From Desulfobacteraceae bacterium (GTDB lineage Bacteria; Desulfobacterota; DSM-4660; Desulfatiglandales; Desulfatiglandaceae), in contig JAERTK010000128.1 in assembly GCA_016844935.1 (NCBI GenBank), positions 1 through 41,225 of the forward strand: a stretch of DNA of 41,225 bases, read 5' to 3'. Of this stretch, positions 36,562 to 41,225 are shown in pieces. The translations under genes and the position numbers were made by a program. Each line of letters starts with the position of its first letter. The stretch's first letter is position 1. The notes below the pieces were generated by a model. It was given only the letters and a program-made list of their open reading frames with translations, was not told where the DNA came from and made no database searches.

Positions 36562-37077
36562 TTACTCAACTTCTTCAGGAACTTCCGTTTTCCCGGGCCA
36601 CACGAAGAGTTTATTGACCCGTGCCCAGAACTCTCCGCCGAGGACAAAGAAGCTTGTGATGAACAGTACATCGCCTATTATCAGAAGGTTGATCAAATCG
36701 GTGTGACCATATTTTTCCACAAAGCCCAGTGCGAGTGCGATTTCTGTCACGAAATACGGTACAATGGAGGCGACCATCAGCATGGTGATGCCTACCCGGT
36801 GACGAAACTTTCCCACCGGTTTAAGGGGCGCATCCCCTTTTTTTCTAAGGATGGAGCCCTTTATTTTGCTTTTAAGGAGCTTGATAAAGGGTTTCCCGAG
36901 AAGCGCCACGGACAAGAGGAAAGAAACCTCAGACGAGATCAGAAGGCCTGTGGTAACGGAGACGGCTTCGACGTTTGAAATGGGCAAAAACGGCAGGATC
37001 AGAAATGTGAAACCGTATGGCAGAAATGAGTAAACGAAAAGGGCAATGCCCAGATAGTATTTCTTGTCTTTTTTCAT
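36562..37077 (-). CDS. Four-helix integral membrane protein, transporter-suffix type
   Basis: The 171-residue protein starts with a Lys-rich patch and has four predicted membrane helices (about 8-27, 40-62, 96-115 and 128-150). A basic loop lies between helices two and three. It resembles the short transporter-suffix proteins, which have no known activity. ATG 37077 is preferred; a TTG at 37089 would reach into the hairpin that separates this gene from the corrinoid-protein gene. No clear ribosome site is seen. It may be expressed with the methyltransferase genes upstream or from a separate promoter. Confidence 0.65.
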   Translation of the reverse strand: MKKDKKYYLGIALFVYSFLPYGFTFLILPFLPISNVEAVSVTTGLLISSEVSFLLSVALLGKPFIKLLKSKIKGSILRKKGDAPLKPVGKFRHRVGITMLMVASIVPYFVTEIALALGFVEKYGHTDLINLLIIGDVLFITSFFVLGGEFWARVNKLFVWPGKTEVPEEVE

Positions 37078-37086
37078 TGTTTGTTT

Positions 37087-37127
37087 CAACCCGGTTCAAA
37101 GATTCCATCCGGCATCCTGAACCGGGT
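37087..37127 (-). terminator. Hairpin between corrinoid-protein gene and membrane-protein gene
   Basis: A perfect 11-bp stem, AACCCGGTTCA (37087-37097) and TGAACCGGGTT (37117-37127), with a 19-base loop. It starts 15 bases after the corrinoid-protein stop on the minus strand. No T-run follows, so it is more likely an mRNA-stabilising or attenuating hairpin than a full terminator. It would set the level of the downstream membrane-protein gene. Confidence 0.55.
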
Positions 37128-37142
37128 TTCCTACATGGCGAA

Positions 37143-37778
37143 TCACCCGTCAATGAGGCTTTGTACGGCTTTTGCCGCCTGCAGGGCATCAGGGGAGTAG
37201 TCGTCCGCCCCCGATTCCACGGCGTATTGTTTTGAGATGGGAGCGCCGCCCACCAGCACCTTGACTTTGTCTCTCAGTCCAGCGGTTTTGAGGGCCTCTA
37301 TGATGAGCGGTATTTCCTGCATGGTGGTGGTGAGCAGGGCCGAAAGGGCCAGAACGTCGGGGGAAGCGGTTTTGACGGTCTCAACAATTTTTTCCGTCGG
37401 CACATCCACACCCATGTCCTCCAACTCAAACCCGGCACTTTTGATCATGAGCGCCACCAGGTTTTTGCCGATGTCGTGAACATCGCCCGCCACCGTTGCA
37501 ATCAACACCTTTCCATTTGACTGGATATCGGTGCTTTCAAGAAGCGACTGTATCTCAGCCACCCCCTGCTTCATGGCTTCCGCTGAAATCATCATTTCAG
37601 GCAGAAACGCTTCCCCAGCTTCAAAGAGCCGTCCCACTTCCTGAATTCCGGGGACCAGGGCTTCCAGCAGAATTTCCGATGCTGGCATGCCGCCGTCACG
37701 GGCTTTACCCACGGCTTCTACAACACCTGCAATATCTCCACCGATCAATTTTTCCTTAATTTCGTCTTTGATATCCAT
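37143..37778 (-). CDS. Methyltransferase corrinoid protein (MtbC/MttC type)
   Basis: The 211-residue protein has an N-terminal four-helix methionine-synthase-like cap (1-85) and a Rossmann-type B12 domain (88-211). The cobalt-ligating motif is DVHDIGKN with His101 as lower ligand, followed by the ALSALLTTTM and VGGAPIS regions. It accepts a methyl group on cobalt(I) from the MttB-type partner and hands it to a second methyltransferase. GGAGGGAGAG precedes the ATG. It lies 60 bases behind the MttB-family gene. Confidence 0.93.
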   Translation of the reverse strand: MDIKDEIKEKLIGGDIAGVVEAVGKARDGGMPASEILLEALVPGIQEVGRLFEAGEAFLPEMMISAEAMKQGVAEIQSLLESTDIQSNGKVLIATVAGDVHDIGKNLVALMIKSAGFELEDMGVDVPTEKIVETVKTASPDVLALSALLTTTMQEIPLIIEALKTAGLRDKVKVLVGGAPISKQYAVESGADDYSPDALQAAKAVQSLIDG

Positions 37779-37838
37779 GTTATCTCTCCCTCCGGTTGTC
37801 TATTGAGATCCGGCAAACGGACCGTCTTTGCCTTTGCA

Positions 37839-39272
37839 TCAGCTTTTGTATTTTGCTGCAATATCATCGATCGTTTTTTGAACGGTTTCCGACAGCGGTT
37901 CAACGGTATGATTATCCAGGATTCCGGCCAGGTCCTCATGGATCCTTTCAGCCATATCCTTTTTACCGTCTTTTTCCCAGCCATCGACGGAAATGTTTTT
38001 AATGTACTTGCCCCGCCACAAATCTTTCCGGGCATGGAGCGCCGTATGGGTCTGGGTGAGATACATGCCGCTCCCCACCTCTTTGATCAGATCAAGAGCA
38101 AAGCTGTCGTCATCCACCGGTATGCCTCGCCAGACACGTCGCGCCATGCTTGCCAGTTCGTTGGCATAAACAGTTGCGCTGGGTGAATTCAACAGCCCCG
38201 TATCCACAGCGCCGATGGCCAGGAAGGAATCAAAAGAACAGGTGGCCAGTTCACCGAAATCCCATGTGATTTTTGCGACGGCATCCTGGTTGAATTCAGG
38301 CGTTATGGCGCCGAATGCGGAGAGCTGACCCACCATGGGGCCAAGTTTCCGGCACACTTCAAGCTTGGCCATATCCGTTAACGCATTTTCAGGAATACCC
38401 CTGATGGCCGCGGTGGCAGGATCCATGAAGGACGGGGTGGAGGCCTCCGTGCAGGGAAGGCCTTTTTTCTGCAACTGTGCAAGTACAATGCCCGGGAAGG
38501 TGGTTGCAAGGCAAATGGTCAGGGTTCCTGCCATGGTGATGGGGCTCGAAAGGCCCCCGATCCCCATGGTGGCGATGGTGATGGGGATGTTGTTTTCGGC
38601 GCACAATTGAATCTGTTCGCTGATGGCAGTGGGATAGCGAAGCAGTTCCGGGTTGATGTGAAGGGTGAAATACGGTTTTTCCTTTAGTATTTCAATGCTC
38701 CCGCGAAGTGCTGTTCCCAGTTCGATTAACCCTCGCAGCGCATTTGCATCTTCGCCGGCGCTGAAATGAACCGGTTTTGTGGTATTGGCCATCATTGTGG
38801 CGCTATCCGCCACAAAATCGCCCGTGGCGATGGGAATACCGCTGATATCGATGTCCGACAGTGCATCGTTCAGTTTTGTCAGAATGGCGATCCCCTCCTG
38901 ATCACCCGATTTTTTCTCCCCCGTGTAGGGGTCCACATAATTGGGTGCCCAGCAGGAAGAGATAAAGCAGGTGTTTCCGGAACCGTATTCCACGCATTCG
39001 GTCCCTTCCCGGTTCCACCACTGATAACTTTCGGGGCATTGCCCCAGGCACTCTTTCGTAAGGTCGATCGGAAACTTCACCATGCCGTCCGAGCTGATAT
39101 GGCAACCGGCTTCTGACAACGTATCGTATGTTTGCTCGTGACTGTCAAATTTTATGCCCGTATCTTCGAGGTACCCAAGGGTGACGTCTATGACTTTGTC
39201 CACCGCCTGGGGAGACATGATTTCCATCCTGTTCGGGAAAGCCCGCCCACCGGTTTTACTTTCTGAACCCAT
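37839..39272 (-). CDS. MttB-family methylamine:corrinoid methyltransferase, without pyrrolysine
   Basis: The 477-residue TIM-barrel protein matches the trimethylamine methyltransferase superfamily, for example NTCFISSCWAPNYVDPYTG (19 residues), TTKPVHFSAG and GIGGLSSPITMAGTL. It reads through without an in-frame TAG, so it lacks the pyrrolysine of archaeal MttB. Non-Pyl members include the glycine betaine enzyme MtgB and enzymes for carnitine, proline betaine and others. The substrate here cannot be told from sequence. It transfers a methyl group to the corrinoid protein encoded next. The start is ATG 39272 with GGAGG six bases before; ATG 39275 is equally in frame. Confidence 0.92.
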   Translation of the reverse strand: MGSESKTGGRAFPNRMEIMSPQAVDKVIDVTLGYLEDTGIKFDSHEQTYDTLSEAGCHISSDGMVKFPIDLTKECLGQCPESYQWWNREGTECVEYGSGNTCFISSCWAPNYVDPYTGEKKSGDQEGIAILTKLNDALSDIDISGIPIATGDFVADSATMMANTTKPVHFSAGEDANALRGLIELGTALRGSIEILKEKPYFTLHINPELLRYPTAISEQIQLCAENNIPITIATMGIGGLSSPITMAGTLTICLATTFPGIVLAQLQKKGLPCTEASTPSFMDPATAAIRGIPENALTDMAKLEVCRKLGPMVGQLSAFGAITPEFNQDAVAKITWDFGELATCSFDSFLAIGAVDTGLLNSPSATVYANELASMARRVWRGIPVDDDSFALDLIKEVGSGMYLTQTHTALHARKDLWRGKYIKNISVDGWEKDGKKDMAERIHEDLAGILDNHTVEPLSETVQKTIDDIAAKYKS

Positions 39273-39322
39273 CATCAACCTCCTTTACCAAAATGTTTGA
39301 AATGCCTTTTTGAGGCATAAAT

Positions 39323-40240
39323 TCATGCCAATGTCAGTTCCCTTTGAAAATGCTCGGACCAGCTTGATTGAACCATTTTTTTGATTTCATGGTCGGCTGG
39401 CCCCAGCACAATGAGAAAATTCTCTTGTGGTTTATGGTCCAGTTCAGACACGCGCACATCATCGTGAACCGCCTGAACATAAAACTGCCGTCGCCCTTCC
39501 GAACAGAACCCTTTAATTCTGTAAACCCGATCAGCCCATTTTTTAAGCCAGACGACCATTTGATCCACCGGAACCGGTCCGAATTTCAAAACAAATTTTT
39601 CGATTCCAGGGGTCTGTTTGACCAGGAAGCCCTTCATAGTTCCCCTGTGCCACCGCAGTCCCAGTATCTCTGTAACATCGGGAATACGTGCAAAAGATGT
39701 TTGGACGATGGGCGCTTGTTTGTTGAGTTTACGAACGCCCTTTTCGACTTTTTCCACTGCCTCGGGTGTGGACAAGTCGGTCTTGTTAATGAGCAGCAGA
39801 TCAGCCCCCTGTACCTGTTCGGTAAGAACCGGAACAACGTCTGAGAGTTTGCTGAAGTGCTTTGCATCAACCACACAGATAGAACCGCTGTAATGAAACG
39901 TGTTGGGGGACAACTTATGCAGCATGTCTGTCACTTCATGCATGCCGAAAGGATTTGCCAGTCCCGAGCTTTCAACCAGCAGGCAATCGATGCCCATTTC
40001 TCTGGTCTTCAAAATAGTGTCAATAAATTTGTCCGAACGGCATACACAGAAAATGGACCCATCGATGATCTGTTCAATAACCATCCCTTCTTTTTCAAGA
40101 ACAGCTCCGTCCACACCCTCCTGTCCGAATTCATTGACGATGAGCGCAACCCTGTCGTTTTTAAAAACCTTCATCAGGTTTTGCATCAGGGTCGTTTTAC
40201 CCGCCCCCAGAAAACCGGTGACCAGATAGATGTCAATCAA
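39323..40240 (-). CDS. CobW/P47K-family G3E GTPase
   Basis: The 305-residue protein has Walker A GFLGAGKTT (9-17), a conserved NEFGQEGVDGAVL, ESSGLANP (90-97), the guanine-binding NKTD (152-155) and a C-terminal CobW-C-like beta domain. The usual CxCC metal motif is replaced by Cys65-Val-Cys67-Arg68, so one metal ligand is missing. G3E GTPases load metals or cofactors into partner enzymes. Between a UroD-type and an MttB-type gene, a job in cobalamin or zinc supply to the methyltransferases is plausible. The start is TTG 40240 with GGAGG six bases before it. The upstream gene ends 21 bases away. Confidence 0.88.
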   Translation of the reverse strand: MIDIYLVTGFLGAGKTTLMQNLMKVFKNDRVALIVNEFGQEGVDGAVLEKEGMVIEQIIDGSIFCVCRSDKFIDTILKTREMGIDCLLVESSGLANPFGMHEVTDMLHKLSPNTFHYSGSICVVDAKHFSKLSDVVPVLTEQVQGADLLLINKTDLSTPEAVEKVEKGVRKLNKQAPIVQTSFARIPDVTEILGLRWHRGTMKGFLVKQTPGIEKFVLKFGPVPVDQMVVWLKKWADRVYRIKGFCSEGRRQFYVQAVHDDVRVSELDHKPQENFLIVLGPADHEIKKMVQSSWSEHFQRELTLA

Positions 40241-40261
40241 AGGTTTCCTCCTTCTGGGATC

Positions 40262-41225
40262 CTAAAGAAGCGTTTCTATCTTTTTGAAAAGTTCTTCGCG
40301 ACTTGGAATAATAGAACTGTAAGCCAACTCCCCATTGAGGTACATGCTGGGCAGTTTTCCGACCCCCATTTTCTTGCACCTGGCAATCCCCGCTTTTTCC
40401 GTGAATTTGTACTCTATGACATCAATGGCATCTCCAAAGTGCTCTTTGGCATCCGTTGCGGCCCCCATCATGTAGGTACAGGCGGCGCAGGATATGGAAT
40501 CGAGGGTAAACACTTCCACAAAAGGCTTTTTGAGGTTTTCGTAATCGGGCAGCTCGATCTCGATGGGGTCTTCTTCCACCGCTGTATAGTCTTTAATGAT
40601 TTCCCTGGCCTTTTCCGTGTCGCTGACGGCTTGCTGTATGGCAATGGTGTTTTCAATGGGAAGGTCATAGGGCATGTCACACCCTGGCGCGATGATGAGC
40701 TTTTCGTGACCCACTTTATCCAGAAGATCCACGACATATTTCATGTTGTCCTGTTGTGTGCCGTGGAGCATCACGGTGGTCAGTGGAACGTTGCCACCGA
40801 TGACAATGTCGTATTGCTCCGTGATCTTTTTGGCTGCGGCCATGTCAACATTTTCATCCACTGAAATGGAATCGGGGTTTGTCTGGCACATGGGTTCGAT
40901 ATTGGGGGTGGCATTGCCACATACAAAAAAAGAGGAAAGGGCCCCTTTTTCCCGGATGTGATTATAGACTTCCTTATAAGGTTCCGATAATATTGCGTTA
41001 AAATGCTTCGGCGATACCTGTGAAACCAGGGGGCAAACTATTGAAATCACATCCATGCCGGCCTCTATAAAATAATCGGACATGGCTTTGGCAATCTCCT
41101 CCGTATACTTCAGCAAATTTTTGCAGTACTCGGGGTCCATGGCCATGTCCATGAAAAAGGACTGTCCCCGCAGATGGGAAGCGAGGGTGAATGGGCCGGT
41201 GAGCAATCCGTAAAGGGCCGTATCA
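40262..41225 (-). CDS. UroD/MtbA-family methyltransferase fused to thioredoxin-like domain, 5' end outside window
   Basis: The frame is open to the window edge, leaving 320 codons including the stop. The first about 220 residues are a uroporphyrinogen-decarboxylase-fold methyltransferase of the MtaA/MtbA kind, with LLTGPFTLASHLRG, SSFFVCGNATPN and IIAPGCDMPYDLP. The two Cys fit the zinc ligands of that family, but the usual His two residues before the first Cys is Phe. The last about 80 residues form a thioredoxin-like domain with CAAC (codons at 40478-40489) and KLPSMYLNGE, where the cis-proline would be. It would pass the corrinoid-bound methyl group to an acceptor. The added redox domain is unusual. 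Confidence 0.85.
   Translation of the reverse strand, partial: DTALYGLLTGPFTLASHLRGQSFFMDMAMDPEYCKNLLKYTEEIAKAMSDYFIEAGMDVISIVCPLVSQVSPKHFNAILSEPYKEVYNHIREKGALSSFFVCGNATPNIEPMCQTNPDSISVDENVDMAAAKKITEQYDIVIGGNVPLTTVMLHGTQQDNMKYVVDLLDKVGHEKLIIAPGCDMPYDLPIENTIAIQQAVSDTEKAREIIKDYTAVEEDPIEIELPDYENLKKPFVEVFTLDSISCAACTYMMGAATDAKEHFGDAIDVIEYKFTEKAGIARCKKMGVGKLPSMYLNGELAYSSIIPSREELFKKIETLL

Noticed and set aside
37839..39272. Pyrrolysine-containing MttB
   Set aside because: The frame is open without any internal TAG, so it belongs to the non-pyrrolysine members.
39857..40864. Open frame of 335 codons on the plus strand
   Set aside because: It spans the antisense of two well-supported genes (CobW-like and UroD-type) and shows no family signature.

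Overview
The window reads as a chromosome segment of an anaerobic Desulfobacterota bacterium, probably a sulfate reducer of the Desulfobacteraceae type. The basis is indirect. It carries a corrinoid-dependent methyltransferase cluster with a non-pyrrolysine MttB homologue, the one-step LL-diaminopimelate aminotransferase (DapL) route to lysine, a MoxR/Bat operon with a fused BatB-BatC, and an xerC-hslVU-argB arrangement. No ribosomal RNA or other species marker is present, so the placement is an inference.

Layout. (1) 1-2916, minus strand: the start of a STAS-domain protein cut by the window edge, a MoaB/Mog-type protein and an EF-G-like GTPase. (2) 3224-18707, plus strand: a dense housekeeping run, xerC, hslV, hslU, argB, argD, argG, argH, an LptM-like lipoprotein, lysA, dapF, dapA, dapB, dapL, folK, a small Cys-containing membrane protein, a transaldolase and a lytic transglycosylase. 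Late arginine synthesis and most of the DAP/lysine branch (dapA, dapB, dapL, dapF, lysA) lie side by side, often with overlapping or nearly touching genes. (3) 18725-19091: two consensus-like promoters, tRNA-Gly(GCC), tRNA-Cys(GCA) and a strong terminator. (4) 19092-25645: an accessory segment bounded on the left by the intact tRNA-Cys and on the right by a decayed tRNA-Cys 3' half followed by a related terminator. It holds an exported caspase-fold protease with a C-terminal DUF1566/Lcl-type domain, an exported eleven-blade NHL protein in the same transcription unit, and a divergent, AT-rich TPR-OmpA protein. This looks like an old tRNA-targeted island without an integrase. (5) 25665-36097, minus strand: moxR, a DUF58 gene, a DUF4381-like gene, batA, batB-batC, batD, batE and an HtrA protease, packed as one operon-like block. 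(6) 36334-36558: a small Cys-rich membrane protein facing the other way. (7) 36562-41225, minus strand: a UroD/MtbA-type methyltransferase fused to a thioredoxin-like domain (cut by the window edge), a CobW-like GTPase, an MttB-family methyltransferase, its corrinoid protein and a four-helix membrane protein.

How they work together. The arg and dap/lys genes supply arginine, lysine and the cell-wall precursor meso-DAP. The MoxR/Bat block is a chaperone-and-VWA envelope system, probably tied to envelope protein maturation or stress, with HtrA as a plausible quality-control partner. The methyltransferase block would move a methyl group from an unknown methylated amine to a corrinoid protein and then to a C1 acceptor. 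The most novel-looking content is the exported caspase / NHL propeller / TPR-OmpA trio between the tRNA-Cys copies, followed by the UroD-thioredoxin fusion with its variant CobW-like GTPase.
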